The position numbers and the translations under genes were made by a program. A DNA stretch of 64,000 bases from the NCBI GenBank assembly GCA_008638375.1, contig CM018037.1, forward strand, positions 36,537,576 through 36,601,575, given 5' to 3'. Source of the DNA: Nyssa sinensis (lineage: Eukaryota > Streptophyta > Magnoliopsida > Cornales > Nyssaceae). Positions 25,401-40,400 of this stretch are shown here, one piece after another. Within the stretch, counting starts at the first letter, position 1, and each line of letters opens with the position of its first letter. Below the pieces are notes generated by a model, which had not been told where the DNA came from, did no database searches, and was given only the letters and a program-made list of their open reading frames with translations.

Positions 25401-28400
25401 CATAATAAAGGTTGTTGAATATTTATATTATCGGTCATGATATTAAGCCATAATAAACTCAGAAGTGTTGATTGCAATACAAGATCATTTCAATTTTAAC
25501 TGATGGCAGAAAAAAGGTTTGCACAAGATCTCCATGGTAAGAGAAAACATCAGGAAGAAAATGTATACCGTTTTTCCCATAACCTCCTGTGACCCTCAAG
25601 AGGCTGCTAAGGTCAATGCACCCACGATCGTCTACCTATACTTAAAAAGATGCTAGTGAGGGAATTCAAATCGCATGACATATTATTGAAAAGATAATAA
25701 ATGAACAGATTAGATAGAAAAAACTTCAAGGTAATTCACATGGCACAATATTGTAGTCAAGGTGATGAATGAACAGACCAATGAAAAAAAGAAAAAAAAA
25801 ACATTTGTCAAAGTATCCTATAAGTTATGCCAACAAAGAAAAGGTAATAGGAAAGAAAAAGCAGAATGGAGTTACTAGAGTTGCTGGCAGCAGGAAGTCA
25901 TCCTGCATACTATTCCAATCATATTCATCAAGCATAAGATATATATAACAATATCGAGGACCAAGTTATTTCCTGAACTGAAAGCACAAATTGTCTGCAC
26001 AAGATAGCTTAAGGAAAAATAATACACTACTTAATTGGAAAAAAATAGGCACCCAGTTGTGATATGTGTGCCTGGATTGTTAGCACTGTACTTCTTTCAA
26101 TTGTAAGAGCAGCAAGCTCAAGAAAGTAGCGAGAATTATCATGAAACAATTTTTTGAACGTACATTCCTGAAAGTTAATTATTTTCATACAGAAAGAATG
26201 TCATGGTATAACAATCCTAGAAAATAAAAAAGGAAAGAAAACATCCCATCAGCAGAACTACACCCACCTTACGAATGGAACCTCTTTGATCTTGGAAATG
26301 AAATCCATCCACGTTCAACAGAACTTCCATGCCTCCTTCAACATGGTTTCCATATGCATCAAACATCTAGGGAATGTGTATTGGAAAAATATGTTAGCAA
26401 GTGCAATCAAATTATAAATATTGCTAGCATAAATTTTTTAAGCACACATCTGAAAAAATAAAAGAAAAGAAACAAAGGATAGATGGACAAAGCAGAAAAA
26501 ACAAAAGAAAAAACTCTAAAATTGAATCAATAGCTTATCTGACTGAAAAAGATGACATCCTTTCAATTATCTGAAATATAACTAAAATATAACTATTAAT
26601 TTATCATGTGCCTAATATGATGATGATTGCAAACATGTATCACACATAATATAAGTTGTATCACAACAAAACTCAACTCAACTCAACAAAGACTTTTCCC
26701 AATTATTTGGGGTTGGCTATATTAATCCTATTGCGCCATTCTTCTCTATTTAAGACCAATCTCTCAGTTAGATTACACATTATTTGGAGTTTGCTACATG
26801 AATCCTGTCGCACCATTGCTTGGACCATCTCTCAGTTAGACCATTATTTGGGATAGGCTACATTTCGGCTACAATCACTTTATTAACATGATGTCTCTTA
26901 ACTACCCAATATTCTATTCTATTCAACATTGTTGATCTAATAATTGGTCTATAAAATAAATGACATCTTAGCAACTAAAAAATAACATGTAATTACATAG
27001 CAGAGCATCATGTGTACGGATATCTTTAAGATAGCGTAGTGATGAACTTTTTGGAATTTAAATCGAACATGTAATTACACAGGTATAATACAAGGATCTG
27101 CTTCAGAAACCTAAAGACAAATAACTTAAAATGAATTTGGTTTGGCTTTACATCTCATGATAGTATATAATGGCTCAGCTTCAGAACTAAAAAGATGCCG
27201 CATTTAGGTAAAAAGCAACCTAATGATAAGCTGGTTTGGTTTTAAATGGACGAAATAGGCTATAGTTTTAAATGAGGGCCTATTTTTCGAAACACACTAG
27301 CACTCCGCTGGACTTACAAGATTGTGCCATAGAACTCGAGGGTTTAATGCCTGTTGTCTCAATGGACTTTGTACATTCAAGTGTTGATCGAGTAGTTCCA
27401 AGTGCATAAATTTCATTTTAAGCATGAATTCGCCCGTATGCTATCACATTCTATAACAAAAACTTTGCTCTCTAAACAATAAAAAGCCAAATGAAAGTAA
27501 GAGATAACGTCTAAAGGCTTTGTTTTAATCCTAACATCGATTTGGGGAAACAATATGGTTAAAATGTGATATGTGATCACATGCAATCATTTTCCAACTA
27601 TATAAATGTACTGAATCAGAACTTCTCCGAGGGTCTAAATATCAGGTCTATTTTGCACATCATGTTCTAGCACACACGAACTTGGGATAATGAGATTTGA
27701 GGTTTTTTGAAACAACACAGACCTGATAAGCAAGCATTTGTTGACATCAACCTAAAAATCAATATAAAATTCATAACCCATATCATGTTTATAAATATAA
27801 AACAAAATCATTAAAACCAAAAATTGTCAGATTCCAGGTTTAACACAAGCATATCACTAAACCAGCAAGAGTTGTTTGATGGGAAAAAAATATGGGTCAA
27901 AACCCCATTAGTATGTAATGTTATTATACCCTACATTCGTGTCACTAATGTCAAGAGCTTGACATATATTGTTGGGCCATTTTCTAATAGCTTAAACTTC
28001 TAGAGTAATTGGTGACTTAACACGTTCTATAGCCTTGGTTATGGGAGGTCTTGGGTTCTAGACTCTCCATTTGAATTTATTACCCTCCGTTTGCATTTTC
28101 ATTCTCTTCTACTTCGCATTTGTATGTGATTTCTTTGCCTCTCCACGTGCTAGTTTGGAGTCACACGTGAAGGGGAGTGTTGAGAGTTTAATATAGATTG
28201 TTGACTCATTCTCTAATAGCTTAAGTTTTTGGAGCAATTGGTTACTTAACAAACAAGACCATTATCGTTATGGCCACTTTTTTTATTTAAAACCTTGAAA
28301 GTTTTTGAAATAATGTTGACACATGCTCCTCTTTTATAAGATTTTATTCCATCTAAAGCCCACCTTCCCTTTGACTCTTTGCCATAATAGTAAAATAAAT

Positions 28401-31400
28401 ATAACAATAATAAAAAGAAATAGCTCTTATTTATAATAGAACTAATAGTCCTAGTACAATATTTTATTTCAATTTTGAAGAAAAATTATACTTCATGTAT
28501 ATATAACTTAGAATACTTAAATCCAATACAAAAGACTCGAATGGTAACCAGTACTTTTATGGGCATCAAAACTCATAGAAAGTAGTGAGCAATATAAGAT
28601 TCGTAGTAAATGTCACAATGGTAAATAATGAACCCCTTTTTTGGTAATGGAAAAGTTTGCTTCTTTTAAATGAATCTTTTTATTAAAGGAAGAATTGTAT
28701 AAGGTGAGGCATATCTTATGTCATAACCACTACAATGACAGCAACAAGCACTCAAGAAGTCATTATAACAATAAACCATCACAATTATAAAGCATGGACC
28801 AGGCATGCATGGAATTTATAAATGTTCTATTTGTTTTAAATGAATCATTTTATTAGTAGGAGAATGGAAGAGGGCAAGGATCCTCTTACATCTCAACAAT
28901 GAGATTATTTTTTTGGCAAGTATCTCAACAACTAGATCATTAGTTGAGCCAGATGACACTAACTGAAAAAAGGCTTCTCATAATAATTTTTTTTTTGGAT
29001 CAGTAAAAGGATAAAATAAATAAAAAGGCGCCTACGGGGCCAACCCAATTAGAAAAAGGGACTGGCCACAAAAATCAAAGGCTACAATCTCCTATTCTCA
29101 TAATTCTACAAAGTCCATAAAAAAACTCCTTTAAATTAAGGCAAAAATATATCCAGTGAAACGACCCAGAAAGATTTATTTTTTCAGCAAGAAGAGACTT
29201 ATCTACTCCTTTAAAATCTCCAGGCTATGTCAAAAGGAGTAAACTTCCAAATTAGTGTTTGTATGTTTGTCATTACGAAAAGGAGAAACAACTAAAGAAG
29301 ATTTTCCAGCAAAGTAGGACAAGTCATTATAACCATTACAATGACAAATGATGAACCTATTCCACCCAATGTTAGCTTGAGTGGTATCTCCTCCACCTCC
29401 CAAAGAGGAGGTTGAGGGTTCATGTCCCAAATGAGACAAAGTGAGTGTGTATCTTAGTTATCAAAAAATATACGATTAACCCATATTCATTTTAAATTAT
29501 TTAAGTGTAGTGGCAAGGCACCCACCTGCCTCAACAACTACATCTGTCCATCAAACTTATGCAAAGTGCAAACTAATAAGAAGGCTCCCTCGATAAATCT
29601 ACAAAGCCCATATTTGAGGGGGAGGAGATGGCATTGTATAGGCTCAAATATTGGATGCCACCAACCATTCCTCAATGATGGGGCTACCCACAATAAGGAT
29701 CTTCTGAAGATGGCTTCCACACAATGAGATAGCAACTTATCAAAAAGAAAAAGAGGGATGCAGAGATAAGAAGATTCACAACGAGAAAGAGCAGTCAGAG
29801 TAATGCATCCAACATCTTCTATCCTTTTCTAAGTCGACCACCATTGTACACTAAGCTATACGATCAAAAGACCCACCGACTTTAGAAAATTCTCAATGGC
29901 TTAAGTTCTTATGAGCTACAAGTTCAAAAATTAAAAAAATGATACAGTGAGGTCTAAAATGAGCCGCCAATGCCCCCCTGTTATTAACAGTGGCAAACAT
30001 AAAAAAACAATATTTGAAGTGTAATTTTGGATTTGACCTAGCTTGATTTAGAAAACCCTAAGTTGGGTATTTTTGGGTCTTTATGCATCCAAAGTACGTT
30101 TTTGGGGTGGATAAAAAATAATCTTCTGTTCTGGAAGTTAAACCCTGGTTATTTTTCTTTTCTTCCTGATTCTATTTGGAGAAATAATTTCAAATTTGAG
30201 TTGTATTTCCATCACAACTATGGTTTTAAAGCCCTAGAAGCCTTGGATTTGAGGACTCAACACGTGACAGCTTCCGATCCCTCTACTGCTGCATTTCAAG
30301 CAAGAGGGCAGAACTTTTAGCCTGATTTTTTATGTAGTCCAGATCCAGTAAGTACTAAATCTTAGGTATTTTCCTTGGATCTAAAGAAGTATATGATATT
30401 TGTCCTTAATTTTAGGGGTTAGCAGTAGTTAGAGGTTGTAAAATAAAGTTTCTTTGATGCGAATTTATTAGCCTTCATTATCTCTACAACCTGCTCTAAT
30501 CCTTGTTCCTATTTACATCACCCACAAACTACCATATTCAGAGAGAGTTAGTAGTAAACCTACGCCACTAAGAAACCAACTTCAGAAAATGCAATGAGAA
30601 GGTGAGTATCATGAACCCCATCATTCATGGCAAAGCAAACCTTTACCTAATTAACAGGGTGGTTGGTTATCCTAATCATCATTGTGGATTAATGTCCATG
30701 ATCAACTTTTAAACCTTTAGGCATATTCACTTGGACTAGAAAAAAGAGAGGAAAATAAGGAGAGAGATCAAAGGAGATCCTCCTTAAAAAAAATCAAACA
30801 GACCATCCCTCTAGATAGAAGGTCTTTCTCACAAGTGCCAGTGCCGCTTTCAACTCACTCCAAGACTGATAAAGTTGAAAAATATTATTCTTCAATATAA
30901 AATGTTAAAACAGCCTTTCCGCTTGCAGGGGTAAGGTTGCATACATCTAATCCTCCCCAGACCCTCTAGTGGCGGGAGCCTTGTGCACTGGGTTTGCCCA
31001 TAGAATGTTGAATTTGTTCGGAATGATAACCTCATTCTAAATTACCACATATTCCTAAATTACCACATATGCCATTGTAATAATCAGTTTTTGTATGTCT
31101 TAATAAATCATGTCAATATTGGAAAAAAAAAGATTTGACTACATTAAAAGAGAGAAGGTACTACTTTTGTCAAACCTCAAGATAGGTCAAAGTAATTTTA
31201 GGAATCCTCAAGGTTTATGTAATACGCCTGGTATACACATAAAGAGTTGACATAAAGAAACTATATATATTCACGTCCATTATTTAAAGAAACATAATTT
31301 TTAAGTTTTTCGATATGGGTGTGCATTTTGAGATCCATACCAACCAAAACTATCAAGGATTTCATCTAAATCCTTGACGGTCATGTCCATTTCATGTCAT

Positions 31401-34400
31401 GTTGGCCCTGGGAATCATAGTTAACATAAAGGAGGGTGCGGATACGAGCTAGCAGTCACTAGACCAATGACAATAAACTTCAGTGAACTTACAGTTAGGA
31501 ACAATGGCCATTAGCATAGTATTGTCAGTATCAATTGCATGCGCATTACTATAATTAACATCATGGAAGCTGCCACCAAACATGTAATGGTCTGAGCTTC
31601 CTTGCACTCTAACCTAGAGCTAGAAACACTGGATGATCAAAGTTAAAGCAAAAGCAAAAGCAATGGCTAAACAATATCATACATATGATCATAGCCACCG
31701 AACATGACAGTAAGAAAGAAGTTTGGTTTCAATCACACACGCACAGAATATCAAATTATATCAGAAAAACACGTGACACGTGTTTCAACACTCATTAGAA
31801 TTTACCATTTACTTCACTCATAGCGAAGGAAGGTGACTTCTGCATTAACCCTTGGAGATACTTCAAATGACCAGTACAAATTCTATTTTAATTCTTCCCT
31901 TAAAATGTAAATTATTCATACAAAAAGCAGGCCAATCTTGCCTGCCTAGTACTTGAAATAAAAGATAATATAATTTCGATCCCGATGAAACCTCAAAAGA
32001 CATTCAGAGAGCACAAAAATTAAAATCATAGCTCATTAACGAGTCCTCAACTTGATAGCCACAAAAACAGGACATGCCAATAAGGGCCGTGAAACCAAGT
32101 TACCTCTAAGAAAAGCTCCTTAATTACATTTCCTGGAAGCAATTGCCTCTCCAAATTTGGTGGTAGGGCTGTGACCAATTGTAAAGATCCAGGAATAACT
32201 GATACAATAAAATCAAGAATCCAAATGAGAAATTAAAAACATGAATTTGCAGAATACAAGACAAAATATTAATATTATGTACTGCTTCTTTCTAATGGAA
32301 AAGCTTACACAATGCATCCAGGTTGGAATACCTTGACAAGGAATGGAAACAGAGAATAACTCATTGCTTGGACATATCACTAAAGTGGCGCCATAAAGCG
32401 GCCGAATACTGTCCAACTCATTGCTTTCAATTAGTGCCTCCTGCAAAACTCAAAAAAGAGTAGAATTAGGCACCCATACTTGAACATGAGAATTCAATAC
32501 ATAAGAAGTGCACTATCAAAGACATGCTCATATGTAGACTATACCTTGATTTTCAGAGTAAATTTATTGGATGAAAGATCCACCTTCATTTTGTGTACAT
32601 TAGCCAGAACACGCCCGCCTGAACTAATCTTGACTACCACCTCTGGAACAGAAGTGAATGGGATGCGATTGTCGTATATATCATAACATGCAAGCGAGAA
32701 AGGTGGAAAACACGAACCAACCCTGTCCAATAATCATTATTTCGATAACAACCAGGAATTGTCACTCAGCGAGAAAGCAAAAGATGATAACTTGTTGAAC
32801 ATATAAAAGAAAAGATTTGAAGTCTGAAAACTAATGTAGTAAATAAGTTATTTAATGGGATGTTTCCTACAACAGCTAAGACAATTATTTCCACTCCCAA
32901 TCAATATGAAATATATGACCACAAAGAAAAGTAAACAAAACCAATTCAATGTCATTGGTAGGAGTAGATATCTTTCAACTTATGGTGCCTTGCCCAAACT
33001 AGCAATTTTTATGATCAGGTCAGAAATTTGCTCAGATTCTCCAGATACTATCTTTTATCTGGATATTTTCAATTTTCCTCATAAAGATACCATCCTGAAT
33101 TCCCAACTATGAGATCACATGCTTGAGCAGGATCTAGAAATCTGTGTGCTCCTTCAATACAGTACCTTTCAACAACAAAAGCCTAACCAATTCACCTTGC
33201 AGAAGATATTTGAGAATTTTCATTGGATTCATTTATTATACTTATAGGGGCCTTACCTTACATTATATTGTGAAATTTTCTCATTACATAAATGTCCCCA
33301 CTTTCCAACCTCAGACAATGCCTTAACCTGTACACTTTTTTCAAAATTCCCGGAATTTCTCTCTCTCTAACAAAAAAAATTCCATCACAGCAAAACACTG
33401 GATCAGAAAGGGATTTAAAGCTGCAAAATTTCAAATGAAATAGTTAGAAAGACCAAATAATGATAAAAAATTTCTGCGACTTACAAGGGAGAATGAAAAT
33501 GTATAGACACCAGCCTTCTCAAAATTCTTTGGGCACTTGGATTCCAGTGGAAATATATATAAACCATGAAACCCTTTACGGGATGAAGGTGTCATGTGTC
33601 CAGAATAAATATGTTGAACATCTTGCAGACCCTTATCTTCAGTTCTAAACTTTATTTCTAAAGTCATAGAAAAAATTTCCCTTACAATGTATTTTTGATC
33701 CAAATTCTTAGACGTACTAGCGGAATGAAAAGAGACAGGCCGAACAACTGCAACAATTTCCTTAGGAAAAACATGTCCAGCATAAACCATAGCATCAATA
33801 GGAAATGCCTGACAAAATTATAAATCATTGTTGTAAAGGACATTTAACTGGTCTAAAGAGGGAAGGTAGCAAAACATTAGTTCTCAAATTGATTGCTGAG
33901 AATGGAAGTTCCAAAAGTTATTCAATATCCAAAAATATATTTCCTAATCATCATTTCAGCAATCAAAAAGAGGAGAGGGAATCCCGGACAGGGATCAAAA
34001 TTTCATTTCGTTTCCATCGATAAAGCCAAAACGTTACCGTTTCCTAGTGCACCGAAATGAAACACTAGTGGAATACCGAGATTCACATGTTTCCATAGAA
34101 ACAAGGTTGTTTTCGTAGAAACATACCAAAAGTAGTGGAAACATACCGAAACAGTAGAAACATTTATTTGGTATCAACAATACTTCTAGAAGTTGGTAAA
34201 AGATAATATCCATTTTTTTTTAAATGAAGGAGATTGAAAGATTAAAACCCAAAATTATAAGAAGATATTTCACTTTTCCTTAAAAACAATAGACAATAAA
34301 ACATTTCCAATTGACATTTACGTTTTTTTTTTTTAAAATTTCACCCTAGTATCTTTTTGTGTGTATGGACATATAGCCTAAAACATTTCCAATTAATTAT

Positions 34401-37400
34401 AATATTTATCTTCACACATTCATACATTTTAATTTTTTTCATCATTTCTACTATGTTTTCGAAACATTTCCGAAATGTTTCCATTTTCTAGGTGACCGAA
34501 ACAATACTACAAAACGAAATTTTGATCCTTGATCCCAGAGTTACTCTATCCCAAAATAGAGAAATGAGACTGGTTAGAACACACTGACCCCTTCGACCTC
34601 TAACTCTTGACAATGGTTCGCACTCAAAATGTCAATTATGGACGGAGTTTTCTGACGCTGCTTCTCAAGTTGGTAATTCCACTCAGCAGTCTCAATAGCT
34701 AGGCACTAATAAGAATAGATCAGATTTTAGTACATTACTCAATTAAATTAGCACAGTTAAATATTTGTGAAAGCAGTTTAAGCAACATGAGATTAAATTC
34801 CTAACCTTTACAGAATCAATCACACTTATGGGTAAGGAGATAGAGCCACGTATATCTATACTCACACTCCCATCATTCACAGCAAGGATGCAGCCATTCT
34901 CATCTGGGAGACCTAGTGGCCTTCCAGTACCAAAATAATAACAGAAAAGATCATAATATTTTTTTTAAAGAATCAAGCTTAAAACAAATTGAGACATTTT
35001 ATTACAAGAAATTTAGAAGAGAACATACCTGCAAATAATTCGAGCTTCCCCTGTTGAACAAGAAACAAAGAAGGAGAGGTTTATCAAATAGACATGGATT
35101 GATTTTACTTCAATTATTGCCAAAGCTGTAATAATATGTAATTTTTTAGTGCATAGAGAACTCGTTGTATGCTAAGCTAACTCAACTCAACAAAGTTGTA
35201 TCGCAACTATTTGGGGTTGGTGGCATAAATCCTGTCTCCATTCTACACAATTTAAAACCATCCCCTGATTCAAGAAAAGCTCTTTACATAATTGCATTAC
35301 TAGTTAATTACCAATATCATGTTCATTCACATACGAAAAAGCGAGTTGTATTACTGTATAACAAATCACACTCAAAGAACAAATAAGTTCAATGAATGTA
35401 AAAGTAATTAATGGATTGCTTACCACCTGCATCCCCTTGAAATCCTTCAAGCAGAATATATTCTAATGTAGCATACACATTATTCTTGTGGCATCCCGTG
35501 CATGCTCCCTTGAGAACTTTGATTTTCTGGCCTGATTTCCAGGTTGTTCCTTTCCTTCGAATAATTTTATGAACCCGCACAACTACAAGTTTAAAAGGCA
35601 AAAATATTATTATAAATATCTATCCAAAGAATAATTGTAATGAATTTGCCAAGAAAATGTTCAGCCGACTAGACTTCTATAAAAAGAAAAGTTAATTAAC
35701 TGAAATTGGTAAATCATAAAGATTTGATATATCACACTGTATTCCTTACAATCTTACCATCAGAGGAGATACTGAGTCTCTTCTTGTCTGAGGGGTTAAC
35801 TACAATAAGAGGTTGATCCTCACCGCAATCAATTTCCTCATCATAACGATCATGCATCTGATAAATCCACTCCTGATATTGCCTATCTAGTTGCAGAAGA
35901 GACAAAGGCTTCCCATCTTTATAAAAATCAACATTTACCTCTACAGGTGAAATTTTAAATTGTTTGATTGTTAAGATTCAACGGCAACATCTTAAGAATA
36001 ACTTAAACGAGTTTCAAATACTTCCATAATTTACAATGGGATATGAAACATTACCTTTCTCTTTCTCGGAAGGCTTGTTGCCAAAGTTCCTTAAAGCAGT
36101 TGTATACGGATGGTGATGTGCTAAATCAGTCTAAAAGATAACGCATCCGGTCATCATCATTAAAGTAAAGAAGCAGAAGGAATTAACAAAACAACGTTCA
36201 AATTAACTTTGATTGGAAGTTGTAACTCCTATACATAGCAATACAAGTTAGAACAATCAAAAATTTATGTGTCCAAAGGTAATATGAAACATCTTTACTA
36301 ATTTCCATTTTGGGAATAACAAAGATTTTTTTTTATGTGGCCAAAATATTTATTTGAAAAAATCACTCCCCACCCCCGGAATAACTGGGCATATGATTAT
36401 GATAATGCAGTGTAACACATATGATAATGCAGTGTAACTAAAGACAAGGAAAATAAAAAGAATGAAATTTAAAAGACAAGTTCGTGATGATAAGAAAGTA
36501 CATCCTTCCCTGGGGACCTGGTAACAAATCTTTGGAAAATATATATGCATATACACACAACCTGAGCATGAGGGAATATATACACATGTGTGGGGGCATG
36601 TGTCTGTATCTATGCAGGTATGTAAATAGAGAACTGAAAGGAACACTTAATGCACACGTGTCCGGATGTCAAAATAATCTATACCTTTGAGGGTGTTGGG
36701 TAGAAACCAGCATCAGTCTCTGCAACAACAAAAGGGCTTGCTGAAGCATACTGATGATGTAGAAAAATTCAAAAAGGATTGCACTTAAACATATTCCTGA
36801 TAAAAGAGGAACGGGTAATGTATGAACTTAAACAATTACATTTACCAATAAAACATTTAGCTCGCAAGCAGCATCTCTTCAATATATGAGCCTTATCTCC
36901 CTTCTTTTGCCTGGGCTCCATAAAAGGAAGCCATGCCTGCAGTACAGCAATAATGAAAAATAATCAACCCAACAAATAAAGAGTCATGCACTCGAGGCAC
37001 AAAAAGACACGAAGAAACAAAATACACGCCTCGTACACATCAAAAGGGTCATATACAAGTATCATCCTTGACATCAACAGTTTCTTCCATTTTTTAATTA
37101 AAAATTAAAGACAAATTTTGCCCTTAAAGAACATAATTAGACTCGAGAACTGTTGCATGACTTTAAAAAACAACAAATCACGTTCTTCTTGGAGCATCAC
37201 TCATAAAATAATTATTTAAATTGATTTTTCAACCAGCTTTTTTAGGAGTTCAGGTGACTGGGCAAGGGGAGACCTTAGCCAAAGTTTCTGACCTTAAAGT
37301 TCTACAGAGACACTGTTATTACTTAATAAACTCCTGTACATCTTTGGTTTTCTTTATTTGCTAATATTAATTTCCTTTGTGGCATCTCTCTCTCTCTTCA

Positions 37401-40400
37401 TTCTACTATGAACTTTGCAGCTGTGCCAGTCGACATACTGTTGTAATTCTTCCCTCTATAAATAATTGTTGTCCATAATCGGGACAAAAAATAAATGCAA
37501 AAGAATTGCATTAACAGACAAGTAAAAATAATAAGTAACTGTGGACAACATGACAGGGGTGGGAGTTGAAATAATAATATTTAATTGAGCTATTCCAAGT
37601 TCAAGACTTATTGAGGCAGCTAACCTCAAAGATATTTAAAAAATAAAACATCATTGCATCCCTTTTTATTTGTGAATATAAGAGTAATATTTGATTGCCC
37701 CCACCCTCATGTGAGTGTATGGGCACCAAAATATTGGCCATGAATCATTACTCGTAAATGTAATTATTTTTTAAGAGAGTAAAAGAGAATAATTTTAAGA
37801 GGTTTAAATTCACTCATTTTACAACTGAAAAAGGAACATTTGAAAAGGAAGAAAAAGAAAACAAGAGGAAACAAATGTTTTGCAGATCCTACTGGAAAGA
37901 AGAGAACAAATGTTTTTGTGTGGAAATCCCGTATGATTTAGGAAGGAATTGTTATGATTTAGGAAGGAATTGAAGGAGATATTTAGGCTGATTTCTAGAG
38001 TTGACCATGATTTTTATTTCCATTTTTGGTTCTCTGTGTATAGATTAAATAGGGATTCTGACTTGTAAAATACAGACAATTCAATATAGAGAATTTGTCT
38101 CATTATTTTCTACATGGTATCAGAGCTAGGGTTACTCTGAAACCCTAGCAATCCATGGCCGCCCAAAATGGAGACAGCCATGAGTCGAGTCAGTCGACAA
38201 TCCAAGAAATCAAGGAAGGAGAACCAGAGCTTACCTCTTCCATGAGCTCGTCTGGTATGTTCGAGACGTCTCCAATCCATCTTGCCGTAGAGAAGTTCAA
38301 TGGGAAGAACTATCGGGAGTGGGCGCAGACCATCAAACTCATCATCGACGGCAAAGGGAAGCTAGGCCTTCTTACTGGCGAAATATGTCAACCACCTACC
38401 ACCGATGTCGCTGCCTCCCAGAGATGGCGCTCGGAAAATTCACTGATAACCTCATGTCTGATCAATTCCATGAAGCCAATCATCGGAAAAACGTATATGT
38501 TTCTCCCGACGGCAAAGGATGTGTGGGATGCAGTACGGGAGACTTATTCCGACACTGAGGATGCCTCCCAAATCTTCGAACTGAAGAAGAAACTATGGCA
38601 GATGAAGCAAGAAGGTCGGGAAGTTACAGAGTATTACACCGAGATGGTGCGACTGTGGCAGGAACTCGATCTGAGTTGTGGCGAAGAGTGGGAGTGCACG
38701 GGTGACAGTGTTCGTTTCAAGAAAAAGATGGAGGCTGAAAGGGTTTTCGAGTTTCTGGCAGGGCTAAATCGAGAGCTCGATGATGTGCGGGGAAGAATTC
38801 TGGGTCGACGACCACTGCCTTCCATCCGAGAAGTCTTCGCCGAGGTGCGACGGGAAGAACAGAGGAGGAAGGTGATGTTGAAGGAGCGAGCAGAGGTGAA
38901 CGGAGAAGTCGCCGCCGACGGATCTGCACTTGTGAGTCGCGGGGGTATGTCTCGCGAGATGCCATTCACTACCTCTGGTTCGACTTCTTCGAACTTGAGA
39001 CAGAGACAGAACTCTACTGTTGGCAATCCATATAACCCGCATGAGATCTCAGCCCACTTAACCCGTGGGCCTTCCAGTGGATCCGGCCCAAGACAAAGTA
39101 AAAGGCCTGTTTGTGACCATTGCAAAAAATTGGGCCATTCAAAAGAGACTTGTTGGGCCTTACATGGAAAGCCCGCTGATTGGAAGCCCAGACAGCCCAA
39201 ATCACACGGATACCAGGCCTTCACTGAACAGCAGATAGACACAGATGCTCAATCGACTGTTAGTGGGGGTTTTAACCCCGAACAACTTGAGAAGTTATAT
39301 GCCTTGTTTTCAACCTTTCAAGCCTCGGGTCGGTCTTCTAATTCACTGCCTTCAGGTTCCTTAGCCCACAAAGGTACTTTTTTGACTGCTCTTAGTACCA
39401 CTTTGCACCTCACTCCCTGGATTATTGACTCTGGTGCATCCGACCATATGACTGGTGCTCATCACTTATTTTCTACATATTCACCGTGTGCTGGTAACTT
39501 GAAAGTAAAAATTGCAGATGGTACTTTATCCCCAGTAGCTGGCAAGGGGAGTATCCGTATCTCTGAATTTATTACTTTAAAGTCTGTCCTTCATGTTCCT
39601 AATATTTCTTACAATCTGTTGTCTGTTAGTCAACTAACCAAACAATCTCATTGCTCAGCCATTTTTTTGTCTTCCAATTGTGTTTTTCAGGACCTATCAT
39701 CGGGGAAGACGATTGGCAGTGCTAAGGAACATGAGGGGCTCTACTACTTTGATGATACTTGCATGAGTAAACAGTATCTTCCTTCTATTTGTAATTCAGC
39801 ATCTAGTCCTAGGGATAGTGATCTTGTGTTATGGCACAGACGAATGGGCCATCCTAGCTTTCAATATTTAAAACATGTATTTCCGTCGCTTTGTTTGAAT
39901 AAAAGTCCCTTGGATTTTCAATGTGAAGTTTGTGAACTTGCAAAACATAACCTCACCTCTTTTTCTAAATCTCCTTATAAACCATCATTGCCTTTTACCC
40001 TGATCCATAGTGATCTTTGGGGGCCTTCACGTGTTCCCAATAGAACCCACAAAAAATGGTTTATTACATTTATTGATGATCATTCTCGTCTCAGTTGGGT
40101 ATTTTTGTTAAAAGATAAATCTGAGGTTCATTCAGTGTTCATAAACTTCTACAATATGATTTACATCCAATTTCACACAAAAATCCAAATTCTTCGTACT
40201 GACAATGGTACTAAGTACTTCAACTCCTCTTTGAGTCCTTTCTTTCAAGCCAAAGGTATTATTCACTAGAGTTCTTGCGTTCACACCCCCCAACAAAATG
40301 GGGTTGCTGAACGAAAAAACCGACATATACTTGAGGTAGCTCGTGCCCTATTGTTTACCTCTCACATGCCCCATCGTTTTTGGGGTGATGCTGTTCTGAC

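Larger units (their letters stand above)
21614..25568. other. GMI1 intron with simple repeats
   Basis: About 4 kb, AT-rich. It contains a C-run (about 21867-21878), a (TG)n tract followed by (TA)n (22396-22441), a short (GT)n near 24380 and an A-run near 24670. A possible SINE lies at 25006-25140. No gene was recognised. Confidence 0.5.
26367..32103. other. GMI1 intron (5.7 kb) with several repeats
   Basis: It holds a repeat motif ACTCAACTCAACTCAACAAAG (26673) that recurs at 35179, a TRIM (27949-28251), an L1 3'-end-like stretch (28985-29170), a SINE (29366-29475) and an Au-SINE body (30907-30999). The remainder is unrecognised AT-rich sequence. Confidence 0.5.

Noticed and set aside
32304..32331. 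Extension of GMI1 exon 32332-32440 to a second donor (GIPTWMHC)
   Set aside because: Only the first donor joins in phase with exon 32104-32198 to give PCQVIPGSLQ.
36719..36750. Longer version of GMI1 exon 36685-36719 (starting YASASPFVV)
   Set aside because: It has a usable acceptor and stays open, but its phase does not fit the preceding exon. The acceptor at 36720-36721 does, and gives KCFIETDAGFYPTPSK.
38634..39242. 202-codon minus-strand frame opposite Copia gag
   Set aside because: Antisense shadow of a real, well-supported gag frame.
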